Part shown: positions 43,566-55,823 of the stretch, in pieces | How positions within the stretch are numbered: position 1 is the stretch's first letter | Layout: each line of letters starts with the position of its first letter | Origin: Canna indica | Lineage: Eukaryota; Streptophyta; Magnoliopsida; Zingiberales; Cannaceae | DNA length: 64,000 nt | Assembly (NCBI GenBank): GCA_034359265.1 | Contig: CP136891.1 | Coordinates: 60,488,001 to 60,552,000, forward strand | Direction: 5' to 3' | Notes under the pieces: model-generated | The model's database searches: none | Told to the model about the DNA's origin: nothing | Seen by the model: only the letters and a program-made list of their open reading frames with translations | Translations under genes and position numbers: made by a program

Positions 43566-46500
43566 TCATATTTTCATAACACCGAATTTGAATCTAAAAT
43601 TTTGAAAAGTATCAATGCTCAAAGGCTTCGTAAATATATCAGCAATGTGGTCTTTACTTCTGCATATATTTAACTGAACCTTCTTTTCTGCAACCAGCTC
43701 TCGTATGAAATGAAGTCTAGTATCAATATGTCTAGAGTTCGAATGAAACATAGAATTTCTTATCGTTACGAAAGCTGATTGATTGTCACAAAGCATCTCT
43801 GTAGGTCCTTGACACTTCTGATTAAGATCTTCCAAAATTCTTCTAAGCCATATGGCTTGGCGCTGTAGTGAGGGCTACATACTCAGCCTCTGCAGTAGAC
43901 AAGGCTGTTGATGCATGTTTTTTAGATCCCCAGCTGATAGAACTAGTTCCACAGTTGAACACAAAGCCATATGTGCTCCTTCGATCATCCACAGATCCAG
44001 CCCAGTCGGAATCAGAATATCCGACGAGATCAAATGATACATTTCTATAATATATCAAACCATAGTCTAAAGTGCCTTTTATATACCTCAGAACCCTTTT
44101 GGCAGCTGTCAAATGTTGAGTTCTAGGTGTATGCATAAATCTGGAAAGCAAATTTACAGAGAAAACAATGTCGGGTCTTGTATGAGTTAAGTACATGAGA
44201 CATCCAACAATTTTCATGTAATAACTAGCATCAATGGTTTCTCCTTCATTCCAACCCAGTTTAACTCCAACATTCATTGGTGTAAGAACTGGTTTACACT
44301 CATCCATTCCAAACCTATGAAGGAGATCTTTAGCATATTTGAGCTGAGACAAACTCACCCAATTTTCATGCTAAGAAATTTCCAAACCGAGGAAGTATCT
44401 CAAACTTCCTAAATTAGTTATCTCAACGTTCTTAAATAACTTTTCTTTGAAGTTTGCTATCACCCTTTGATTGTTTCCTGCTAGGATTAAGTCATCAACA
44501 TAAAGGCATATTATCAAGTTGTACTTATCATCATGTTTAATATACAAAGTATGATCATGAATGTTGTGTTTTAATCCACATGAAATAAAATAACTATCAA
44601 TCTTGGAGTACCAGGCGCTCGTAGCCTGTTTCAGGCCTTACAAGGCCTTCTTGAGCAGATATACCTTCCCTTCCTCCTTCACGAAACCCTCAGGCTGCTG
44701 AACATAGACCTCTTCACTTAATTCCCCATTTAGAAAGGCTGATTTTACATCTAACTCAGACATTGACCACTGTTTGTAAGTAGCATAAGCCACCACTGTT
44801 CTAATTGTGTCAATTCTAGCTACTGGAGCAAAAGTCTCCAAGTAGTCAATTCCTTCCTGCTGCATAAAACCCCTAGCCACATGACGAGCCTTGTATTTAG
44901 TGATATCACCTTCGGCATTGTACTTAATTTTATAAATCCATTTCAAACCTACAGCAATTTTATCACTTGGAAGATCAACCAACTTCCAAGTATCATGCTG
45001 TTTAACTCTTCTTTCATGGCCAAACTCCATTTAGGATTACTGACTGCCTCCTGAAAGTTTAAAGGTTCATTAATTTGAGCAGTATTGCAGACCTGAGATT
45101 GAGCATAAATTTCCTGCAAACTTCTCATTCTTCGGGGTGGAGTTTCTTCATCAGAACTTGTAATACTTGGATCTTTTCCTTCTTCAGTATCAGCATTTTC
45201 AAAACTATTTTAAGCCAAAGCTTCATCAGTTACAATATCACTGTTAGTAGTTTCATCAGCAGAAAGTGTTGCTTCCTTTTCATCTGGTACAGATATCTGA
45301 ACTTGACTTTGTTTCCCAATCCCATGACCTGTCTTCAAAAATCTTCACATCTCTACTAACAACAAGCTTCATTGTGGTAGGATTAAACAAGCGATAAGGT
45401 TTAGATTCCTGGCTATATCCAACAATAATGCAGCACTCTGAGTTGTCATCTAATTTCTTTATCAATTGACAAGGAACCAAAGTGTAAGCTATGCTGCCGA
45501 AAACCTTAAGATGAGCAACCTTTGGTTTGCGTTTATACACAGCTTCATAAGGTGTTTGATCTCCAAGAGCAGTAGGATAACATCTATTCAATAGATAGAC
45601 AGTAGTTTGAGCAGCTTCTGCCCACAAAAATTTTGGCACATGTTTCTCCTTTAACATGCACTTTATCATTTCTACAATGCACCTATTTCTTCTCTCTGCC
45701 ACACCATTTTACTATGGTGTGTATGCAGTAGTTAATTGCCTTTTAATTCCATTAGTATTGCAGAAATCTTCAAATGAATTTGAGGTAAACTCTCCTCCCC
45801 TATCAGTTCATAAACACTTAATTTCTTTGCCCAGTTCTTTTTCACATCTGAATTTGAACTCTTTGAATTTATCAAAAGCTTCATTTTTGGACTTAATGAA
45901 CGCTATCCATGCATATCTACTGAAGTCATCAATGAATAAGATAAAGTAGCGATTACCACTGTAAGATGATTCTTGAAAAGGGTCATAGAGATCCGAATGT
46001 ATCAGCTCCAAAGGTTCTTTGGCTCGGAAATCAGCTTTCTTTGGGAAGGCAGTCCTGCTCATCTTCCCAAGAACACAACTTCCTCAAGTGTAACCCTGAT
46101 TTCCTTCAACCTGGTCTAAACCACTCACCATAGAAAGATCTTCTAGTTTCTTTATATAGTCAAAATTAACATGACCATATATGCAATGCCAAAGTCTGTT
46201 AACATTACACATCTCAGCTTTAAGGGTGCACTTCACCTCGTGAGGATTAAAAGAGAAAAGGTTGTTCTCAGCAACTCTAACTTTGATTAATTCAGAGGTT
46301 CTTGTGTTATCAGTATAGACAACACATGTAGTACCCTCAAACAGCAGAATGAAGCCCTCCTTCATCGGTTGACCAACACTCAGAAGACTCGAATCCAAAT
46401 CTGGAACAAAAAGAACAATTTCGATAGTCTTCTTTTTTTGTTCATCAACACATATGTCTCCTCGCCCCAAAGCTTTTCGAATGTTGCCGTCATCGAATTT

Positions 46501-47539
46501 CACACTGGCAGTATACGGTTTGTCAAGCCTTATGAACCAGACTTCTTCAGCAGTCATGTGGTTACTACAACCACTATCAATATACCAGATTAGGGTCTTA
46601 TTTTCATGAATGCTTGCCATTAAAACGACCTCATCTTCCTTCTTTTCTTCAGCTAGGTTCGCTTGATTAACATGCTTGGCTTTTAGACGGCAAAATCTCT
46701 CAATATGGCCATATTTTTGCAATAAAATACTGAATTTTCCTACGATATCCAGGTTTATAGTTACTAGAATCATGTAAAGATTGACCTTTTTGATCCTTCT
46801 GTTCATTCTGATCATCATCAAAAGAGTCTTCCACAGGAGCTTTTCCTCTGGAATTCGAATCAGTCTTGGAGTAATACTGCTTTTGCTTTCTCTTGTCATC
46901 CCTGTGACTGGTCTTGAGAGCTTGTTCAAGCCTCTTCTCTTCATGTCATTTCATTCTCTCAAAATGGGATAGGAGAGAACCCAACAATTCATCTGAGGTA
47001 ATCTCTTCAATGTCATTTCCTTCCTTGATGGCAGCAACGACATGATCAAATTTCTCTGGCATACTCCTGAGAACTTTCTCTACTATGCAAAGTTCAGTAA
47101 CCTCTTCTCCGTTTCTGCGCATCTGATTAGCCATTTCTATTACCTGAGCATAGTATGCATTGATGTCTTCATCCTCACGCATGAAAAGGCTCTCGAATTG
47201 ACGACGCAGAGTCTGACACTTCACTTTTTTCACCTTGGTAGTGCCTTGGAAAGTATTCTTTAGAATCAGCCACGCATCGTGAGATGTTTCGGCTGATGAG
47301 ATTCTCTTGAACATTTTAGAATCAACGGCTTGCTGAATATGACTGAGAGCCTTCGCATCTCTCTTTCTTGTTACTCGCAGAGCACTAACGGTCAAGTTTT
47401 CCTCTAAGAAACCATTACTCACCAGTTCCCACAAATCTTAAGATATGAAGAACATCCGCATCATGATGCTCCAGTCTTCGAACTCTATCCCATCGAACCT
47501 CGGAACTGAAGGATTTACTTGATTCACTGCTGCAGCCAT
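43566..47539 (-). pseudogene. Copia gag-pol polyprotein with stops
   Basis: ATG at 47539-47537 begins AAAVNQVNPSVPRFDG, with a stop after FFIS near 47440. Gag core 47434-46946 (WLILKNTFQG, LRRQFESLFM). A knuckle remnant (YGHIERFC) is near 46700. Protease has DSGCSNHMT near 46572. GAG-pre-integrase LWHCIYGHVNFDYIKKLE follows, then integrase (HSDLYDPF, FIDDFSRYAWI, QNGVAERRN near 45700). RT (KYKARHVARGFMQQEG, ELDVKSAFLNGELSEEVYV) lies at 45030-44638, then YVDDLILAG near 44490. RNase H is YSDSDWAGSVDDRRSTYG and AEAEYVAL near 44020-43870. C-terminus HIADIFTKPL ends at 43566. The order PR-IN-RT-RH defines copia. At least six stops or shifts make it non-coding. Confidence 0.9.
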
Positions 47540-47552
47540 CAGGATGAAGATT

Positions 47553-47565
47553 GGCTCTGGTACCA
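47553..47565 (-). other. Primer binding site of the copia element
   Basis: TGGTACCAGAGCC, one base off the usual tRNA-Met complement (TGGTATCAGAGCC), placed two bases inside the 5' LTR. Confidence 0.85.
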
Positions 47566-47567
47566 AT

Positions 47568-47834
47568 TGCAGGCCAGAACATAATATAGAAACAAGAGAA
47601 AGAAGAAATCAAGAAGACAAGCTTGTGTAAAGAATCAGAAGTAGTAATTCTTATATCGAACAAAAGATTACAAAGTTACTCCTTTTATACAAGAGCCAAG
47701 GCACTTCTAGACTTAGCAGAAAAGCGTTTGAAGTTTGAACTAAACTGAAAAGAATAGAAAATACATAGAATAAGTAGACTCTACTTCCAGAACCACATGC
47801 GAGCTGATGAAGATATGAGTCACAGGATTTAACA
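47568..47834 (-). repeat. 5' LTR of the copia element
   Basis: 267 bp, longer than the other LTR mainly by an AGTTTGA insertion and a small change near 47760-47775. Confidence 0.9.
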
Positions 47835-47839
47835 ACATC

Positions 47840-50800
47840 AACTAGTATCATCTTTGAAAAGTGATGTTCTGATATCCATATTGCATTTAATCCAAACCTT
47901 TGGGTACATTAAATTGATGTGGCTTGCTTCACTAAATAACATTCATCCCACACAAGTTTGTCTTTCCTATCTAATGAATAGGACAAAGTTTTTACATGCT
48001 CTTCAATTGTTCAAGACTAGTACATCTCTTCAGGTTAATGCTGACTTTATTGTGTCCTCATCATAATTTCATTATAGATACAACTTTGTGTTCTTGAGAA
48101 TCAGTTTATAACTGTTCAGGATGGGTAAGATATATCTATAGATCTATTTAGTTTATAACTATTTTTATGAACGCATCATGGGATCAACATTTTCATATTT
48201 GATATATTCCTTCAAGGAGGGCAATTCATTTGTGGCTTCCAGTTTATTGATATTTGCAATATTTTTTTATATTTATTCTCATCACAAATAGCTTGTTTCC
48301 ATTACTGTCTTTTTTAATTAAAATCTTGTGCTTGCTATTGCTTATATACTTTAGTGCATCTTGTGGTTTCATCCCTTCCTCCCCCATCCCCTCTCAGCTT
48401 CAATGCTCCTCTTCTCTGCATTCAACTTAGAAGGCCAATACTTTAGGGACCCTTCCAAGCAAATGAAGGTGAACTACTTGGAGTACAACATCAACAAGGA
48501 AGAGACAACTATTTAGATTTTAGACGATAACTGTGTCTCATGGCATATCCTTTAATCATATTTGCAGTAACATGAACTCTACAGTCTCATGGTATCATAA
48601 ATGCAGTTACCATGAACTCTACAGTCATTGAGTTATTCAAGTCTTCAGCTTAATCTTCTTAGATTTATTTTCTGTAGGTATCTTTTCATTACCTTATTAA
48701 TGTTTTCTATAGGATGCATGGACTGAATTAGGTCGTCCTTGTGGAATCCATCAAAAGCAGGTCAGTAATTCTGCTGTTTGGATTATGATTTAACTATGAT
48801 TAACCATTCAAAGAGTACACTATAAGGATTCTTGTGCATCTTTTATTTTTTTCAAAAATATTGCTCAAATTTCCAGAGAATGAAAATGTTGCTAAAATCT
48901 ACGGTCATGAATTTTAGTGCTTCATGGATTAATGTATGCCAGGTCTGAATCAAGCTTACCAATACTTTAAAATGAAAATGGAGAGAAGAACCTATTGTAG
49001 TAATTGAATTATCATATATTACAAGTCTGAGTAGTTCTTCAATTTGCAGGAAACTAGAAAATACTACCTTAGCCAACTTTTGGTATTTGGAGGACTAACT
49101 AGTGGTTAAAGTCTATAGTTTAGAGCTAAATTTGATGAAAGTTTTGATTCACAAATAGATATGATGGGTCATAGTTGTTTTATTCGTATCCAAACTTAGC
49201 TATCTTAAATCTTACACGTCATTGCTATAAGAATAATTAAGAACTGATTTTAACATTTTAATGAGTCAAGACTTGGTAAATTACCAAAATTGAGAATTTG
49301 GTTCAATTTTCAAAAGTTTCTTCACCTTTATTTAGTCATGTAGAAATGTAACAGTGTATTAGATATAAATTTGAAGAAAAAACTAAGAACAATTAAGAGC
49401 TCAATTGCTTGTTATTTCAACCATTTTTTTATCAAGTTGTTTCAGTTTGAAACACATGAAAACTTTACTCCACAAGGGTCATTTGCACTTCTTAAATTTT
49501 AACCGAGGGTTAATTATACTTTCCTAGCTAGGTAAGACAATCACCATGATGGGCACTAACACCGAAATTTGCAGACACAAAATTCTCCTCCTGGATCAGA
49601 TTTTGATAATAAAAGTGTTTTGCCTAGAAAATTCAAATTTACTTCTCTCCTAAACAAAAATGGTGAACTCAATGGTTTATTAGCTGGAGGGTTCAGGGAC
49701 TCACTGCAAAACAAAAATGTTTAGGTCTGGAAAATCTAAAGGAATATTATACTACATCTATCTCAACCCATGGGCGAATTGTCCTTTTATATTTGATTAT
49801 CAAATATCAACTACACATTTGGTGAGATGTGCAAGCTTTTTTACAGTACTCATAGTCCACCAAATTCTTGAATTAATTCGAAATACCAAGCTTAATTTGC
49901 ATGAGATTGAAAATACTTGAAACTTAACTTTGATCCTTCTCTTGTATCATTAGTCTTAATTAGAGTCTATAGCTTTTTACGCAAGGATAGTGCTTTTATT
50001 TTGTTCTTCAACTTGGCCCTTTTTTAGTTGTTCAGTTGTTTGAAATACAGATGTGATGACCTTATTATTGATATGGTTCTAATAGAAATTTATTAGAAGT
50101 TAAGGTTTAGTATCCATTTACATAGCTCATGTTCTTTCTAAACTTTTTAGTCATGTTTGCAGGACATGCTAAACCTCTCATCTTTGTTGTTCTAAAGCTA
50201 GAGTAGACCAAATCTGCTATATCTCCAAGTTCTATTATTATTAATAGAGTAAGTTGCCTTAGTGTTAAAATTGTTTGCTTTGGCATGAACATGTTATTAC
50301 TAACAGAGTTGCTTCCAACATGTGTTCTGCTTCTTTTTCAGTTATAAGCTATTATGTAAGTTGTTTCATTGTTAGGTAAAGTAGGAGAAGTTGGTTTTCA
50401 AGGAATTTTGGTAACCAATGATCTTTTAAGTCATATATTAATGTCTCATGATTCTTATAGTTAGTTAATATTTTTAGGTAAATATGTCATTGGAATTGTC
50501 AAACAATTAATATTTCATTTGAATAGATATCTCCGTCGTAGAAACATTTGAATAGATATGGGAATGAAGTGGGCCATTGGTCAATAGACAAATCCTTATC
50601 TGTCAATCCTTAGAAATGCCTGTTATTGAGTGTGTTTAAGGCTTAGGCAATTAAAACTCCAGCACTTCTAATCAAGATTCCTAATACATTTGCAACTCGT
50701 TTTTATATTGTCATTACATATCATACTTAATTAGTAGTAACAATTTTGGAAACTTTATCCCCTTTTTTTTATAGAAAAGAATTCTTGAATGAATAAGTAC

Positions 50801-50880
50801 ATAAGATACTGCTCATAAATAGTGAATGGTAGATCATTAACTGTTGCATTTTTATTTTGCACATTATATGTTTTTATAAT
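47840..50880. other. AT-rich, mostly noncoding; two exon-like blocks
   Basis: No domain was recognised. Near 48402-48515 an ATG frame reads FSAFNLEGQYFRDPSKQMKV and stops at TAG. Near 48714-48757 a block between TTTTCTATAG and GTCAGT reads DAWTELGRPCGIHQKQ. Both look exon-like but cannot be named. The rest shows no coding signal. 50880 is the left edge of the second duplicate. Confidence 0.3.
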
Positions 50881-50936
50881 AGCTTTTTGTTAGCATTTTT
50901 AGCTTCTATTTTTTAAACTGGAGACTTCAATTTCAG

Positions 50937-51065
50937 AATATGTCTATCATAAATCCATTTGATGCATGTGCTTGTAATTCCAGGATACAAGCCAAAACAG
51001 TTGATGGAAAAATAGTTCTAGCACATAATGGGGAACCCTATTCTTTTATTTTTGGTAAATCTGAG
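50937..51065 (+). other. Exon-like open block, copy 2
   Basis: 129 nt open between TTTCAG and GTTAGT, as in copy 1 (5146-5274). Near-identical translation; product unknown. Confidence 0.3.
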
Positions 51066-51959
51066 GTTAGTAAAAGCTCTATCTAGTATTTTGGTTCTGT
51101 TACCTTAACTTTCGACTGCAGTGTCTAGCTGCCTGAAATTTTAAGCATTCAATTATCTTAATAACCATGTTTAGTTTCTAGATCATTTAACATCCTTTTT
51201 CTAACTTTCTCTTGTTGCTGACTTTAAATCAGCTAGATGCTAAAATAATTTGCAAATTTGGACATATTACCACAAGGTGCTGCCAAGGGTCAAGCTCTTG
51301 CTTAATTGCTCAAAAAGTTCAAGGCAATGGAAAACCTCCAACTAACACTTGTTTGTGTTGATTTTGGGAATGATTCAGCATTCCAGATGTTCATGGTGTC
51401 ATGGTTAGTTTCTAAAAGAGATTTTTAAATGATTACTCTACTTTTTGTGGTAATATTCTTAATAAACATCCAGAACAAATTTGTATTCTCAACCTTTCGA
51501 TCAATTATTTAAAACTTAAGTCTTTAGAGAAGACATAATCCATTAACTTGTATCCCTAACACCTTTCAGGTCAGCAATGCCCAGGAGGAGTTGCTGCAAT
51601 GACATGCTCAAAATGCAAAAGTGGCCTAATTATATTCATCTTTATTCCGCTTTAAATTTTGTGGGCACTCTGTTCTGAAGTCTTCTTGGAAATTCCTACA
51701 ATTTTTCTATGTTGTGTTATCTTTCTATACAGTGTTAGCTTTACATGTTAACAACTTTAGGTGTTTGATTGGACGAAATGGAATAAATAATGAGAACACT
51801 ATTTTCCAACTTCTTTTTGTTTTCCTGAGAACAATATTTCTTGAGATCAATATTTTAATATATATAATATAATATAACATATATTAATTCATTTTAATAT
51901 ATAATATTATGTATATTTAAATTATATATATTAATTTTATATTATATATTAATATTTGG

Positions 51960-52345
51960 GACGCAAAGACATATGCATCATGAATATTAGTTGGGAGACG
52001 CTTTTAGTAAAAGCATTGCGAGTTGCATTGGAGATGCATCTAAAAAGCATCTCCGCTAGAAATCACTGACGCTAGGCCTTTGTGTCTTGAATAAGCAAGT
52101 TTTATAGGAGACGCACCTAAAAAGCGTCTTCGTCGAAAATCACTAATGCGAAGCTTTTAGTAAAAACATCGTGAGTTGCATTAGAGGCGCAACTAAAAAG
52201 CGTCTTCGCCATAAATCACCGACGTTAAACCTTTGCATCTCAAAAATTATTGGGAAGACAATGATCTGAGATGCTTGTAAGTAGCTTCGGGAGATAATTA
52301 GTCACGCAAAAAAGCATCCTTAAGAGAAAAAAAGACGTCTCCATT
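51960..52345. repeat. Diverged tandem units with GCGTCT motifs, copy 2
   Basis: Counterpart of 6170-6545. Near 52266-52290 a short segment (GAGATGCTTGTAAGTAGCTT) replaces the copy-1 sequence. Confidence 0.45.
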
Positions 52346-52399
52346 TGTTATATTTGTAATAATGCTTGTGTGGGATGATTATGTAGAAGCATTTGATCT

Positions 52400-52746
52400 C
52401 TTCTTTGTCTTGTTCTTTAATTAAGAGCAATTCTTCTTAATCCGACCCTTCTCTCGGCACAAATAGCAAATGACTTTCCTCTTTCACCCTTTTTAGTTGC
52501 TCCTTTGACTAGAAGCACTTTGGGCATCAAAATCATAGTTAGCATTGGAGGAATGACCATTATCATCACTACTCTCAACAAATGTTCTAAGTTCTTTGGT
52601 TTTGGTGAAATCATATAACATATTTCAACTAGCCCAAACATCAAAAGCGGAGATGCAATGCATGATGTTTTCAAATATATCATTTTTTATGCAATTCTTA
52701 GCCATTGCATTTAACATAAGCAAATAGTTTTTGTTCTGGAGTCCAT
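52400..52746 (-). pseudogene. Ty1/copia gag relic, copy 2
   Basis: Same broken gag with the C-Y-L-C knuckle as copy 1 (6600-6965). A point change opens an 88-codon frame in a shifted phase (52417-52683) that is not the gag frame throughout. Confidence 0.5.
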
Positions 52747-54509
52747 ACAATCTATCTCAACCTTAGGTTCAATGTATTGAGTTTTTACACATCAATAAAC
52801 AAACATTCTTAAGCCCCTATTGAAATTGGGCTCTACGGCTTTCAGAATCTTCCATTCTTTAGCCCCACATTATCTTCTTACAACTTAGCTCTCAAGAGAC
52901 CCACCCCTTTCAGCCCCACATATACACCTTCATGGTAAAACACAATGAAGGTATTAATCTTTTATAGTTATTTACATAATTTTCTTGGTTCTAGATTCAA
53001 TTTGAGTCGAAATAGAAATTGGGTTTTTGTTTATTTGTCGAATGATTGCAACAAAAGATTGTAATCAAAGTTGTCGTGAATGGCCAAAAGTCATGCTCCA
53101 AAGCCATGAAGATTTTAGTTGGGGTTTTAGGTAATTAAACAGAGTAGAATGAATAAAATTTCATCGAAAATTGAGAAATAGAATTCAATTTTGTTGATGG
53201 GTTCGACTCAATCTCTATATCCAATGACAACATTGCAATAGTTCGACGTGCTATTTCGTATACACCGCCTTATTCGTACACCAAAGATATTTACGAACTT
53301 GTTGGCGATTCATTGATCTCTCAATCTTTTCTCGTCGGTGTTATGGATTAACTTCATTTCTTGTTAATAGTGTTTTAATTTGCTTTTGTTTACTTCGTTT
53401 CAATTATTTAATTAAACAATTAGAGTTTAATTGTGTCACTTATGATGATGTTAATCAGATTCTTTCTTAGTGCTTCCAAATATCATCGACCGTTAATGGC
53501 ATTTCTTTTCCTTTTTTTCTTTTTTTCTTCTAATTATTGATATTATGTTCGAATATATTGATCTAACTTTTTTGAAGTTTTAATGGGGTATTTTGTGCAT
53601 TTTGTCTCACTAATGTTTTGATCTAATGAGAGAATGTTCGAATGTAGTTTGAGATGCTTCTATTTTTGCTAGAATACTCACTTATTGTTTGTGGTGGCCA
53701 GAAGTTGTAGGTCAGTGGAATAGATTCGGGTGCTAAAAGTTGTGGGTATCAAGAAGAAGAGGAAGAGAACAGGGACTTGTTTATTTTTTATTTTTTATTT
53801 TTTTTCATGTCTACCACATCAGCAAAGTGATTTGCCACGTGTGCATTGCTTGGATCTGATGTGGCCATTTTTTATTGGTTAATTTATACTCGGTTTGCCA
53901 TGTCATATTTCTATTTGCCAAAGTCACATTTTCATCCCAAAAAAGGGTAAATGTATACACTTTTTGGTAGATTAAGGGCAAACTGGGCTAAAAAAAAGTA
54001 TGAGGGTAAATCCATCCTATTTTCAATAGTCCGGGAGCAAAAATGCCCCTTAACCCTTGAGTAAATACAAGCTCTAGTTACCAAACTCTAGAGGGGACAA
54101 CGAAGTAATAAAAGAAAACCACACTGAATATGTTGGGAGAAATTATGCTCGAGTAAAAAAGAGGGAGGACTTGATTTTAGAGATCTAGAAAGCTTAATTT
54201 AGCATTATTAACAAAACAAAGTTGGAAACTGTTGGCACATCTCAATACTCAATTAGCCAAAGTGCTCAAGGCAATACTTTCATATAGGCTCTACCTTGGA
54301 TGCTTCCTTATCCTTCAAACCTATTTTGATCCTCGGGTACCTTCTTCATAACTTGTCTTACCATAATCTAAAGGAAATAATACTAATCATAATACTTTTC
54401 TGGTTAAAGATCTCATAAATGAAGATGAAAAGGAAGGAATGGATGCAAGTACAGTGGAAAGTTCTTTTGATGAAAGTGATGTAACTCTCATTCTGTCTAC
54501 CTCTATCTA

Positions 54510-54990
54510 AATCAAATATTTAGGATCTTGTTGTTTGGCATATCTGGGTATCATATATCAAGGCAACTGCTTTACTCTGAAGTCAAATTTTCTGATACCA
54601 TTAAAAAGCTGAACTGCACCAAAATATGGAAACTACATCTAAAACATAAGTTGTATATTTTTATATGGAAATTGTTGCATAACATGGTCATGGTTTGTTG
54701 CTTCTACAGAGCGCAAGGAATGGTGGAGCATTTCTATTTATTTATTTTTGCAGTGTGGCTATGTATCTCAGGTGTGGTGCTTAACTAATATCAAGTAAGT
54801 GCCTGATAACTCTAAATAATTTTGTTGATGTTTGGAACTGTTTTGTGCATAACATAAGGCATCCACGGAACGGAGATGAACTAATTAATTTTCAATTTAC
54901 TTGCTTTGGAATATATGGAAAACAAGGAATGAACATCTTTCAATGCAAGTATACCACTGTAACTGATCTTATACAATAGTGTCTCTCCTA
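54510..54990 (+). pseudogene. LINE 3' relic, copy 2
   Basis: A clearer version of the zf-RVT region: KIWKLHLKHKLYIFIWKLLH with the Trp intact (stop in copy 1), then AQGMVEHFYLF. A 43-bp deletion joins LLHN to the following CCFYRAQ block. The LWNIWKTRNEHL motif follows near 54905. Confidence 0.6.
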
Positions 54991-55823
54991 AAAAATGAGT
55001 ATGAACAAGCAAACATGCAAAGCAATAACTTTTTATGTAGAGAAAGAGACCAAAATAATGGAAGTAGATGTTTCAAATACTAGATCGGATGTCATTACAA
55101 TACATTTGTATCAATATCATAGGATAACTAGAAACAAGTCAGACAAAAATTCTTGACATCTAATCATCATAATAAAAGTCTAACAGCAACCAAACACTAG
55201 ATACATAGTCATTTAGGAAATATCATACATTTGAATCCAATCTAAGCAGGGACATAGTTCAGATCAAAACTCAGATATCAGTAAAGTTTTGGTCATCTGC
55301 AAATACGAGAAAACACAGTTAAGTGACGACATTCAAATCATCCATGACACAAATATATCTGAACATATATATATAACTAAAGCAAGTGGAATTAGAAGAG
55401 TGTACACAACTAAAAACTAAAAAAACCAGTCCCTGAAATTGAGACATGACCAGAAAAACTTTTTTTTTCCACAAAACACAAGCAATATAACAAAATTGTG
55501 ATTTTATAAAGCCAGGAGCATTCTATAGCAGAAATCCACGCAGAGATATAATTAAAGATTTTAAACAATTAGTTAACTAGGTTTGAATACCAAATCATCC
55601 CTATTTTTCCTGAAGAGGTAAATTGTAGTGTCGCCATTGCCAAGATAGCGGTATACTTTAGATTGATAAACCTGGACTTTTCTAGAAATTGTGTCTTTAG
55701 CCTCAAATGTGACTTGATACAAACAAAATCCACATGCGTTGGCTTAAATAACCTTCATATATTGCAAGTTTGTATCATTCTGCATAATTACAAAAGAGCA
55801 TTTACCTAAAACCATAACATGGA

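Larger units (their letters stand above)
43300..47834 (-). mobile_element. Full-length Ty1/copia LTR retrotransposon
   Basis: 4535 bp with LTRs at 43300-43552 and 47568-47834 and 5-bp target duplications ACATC (43295-43299, 47835-47839). On minus the primer site TGGTACCAGAGCC (47565-47553) follows the 5' LTR, and a purine tract AAGAGGGGAG (near 43562-43553) precedes the 3' LTR. LTRs differ by roughly ten substitutions and three small indels, so insertion is not recent. It sits in the intron of the malectin-like pseudogene. Confidence 0.95.
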
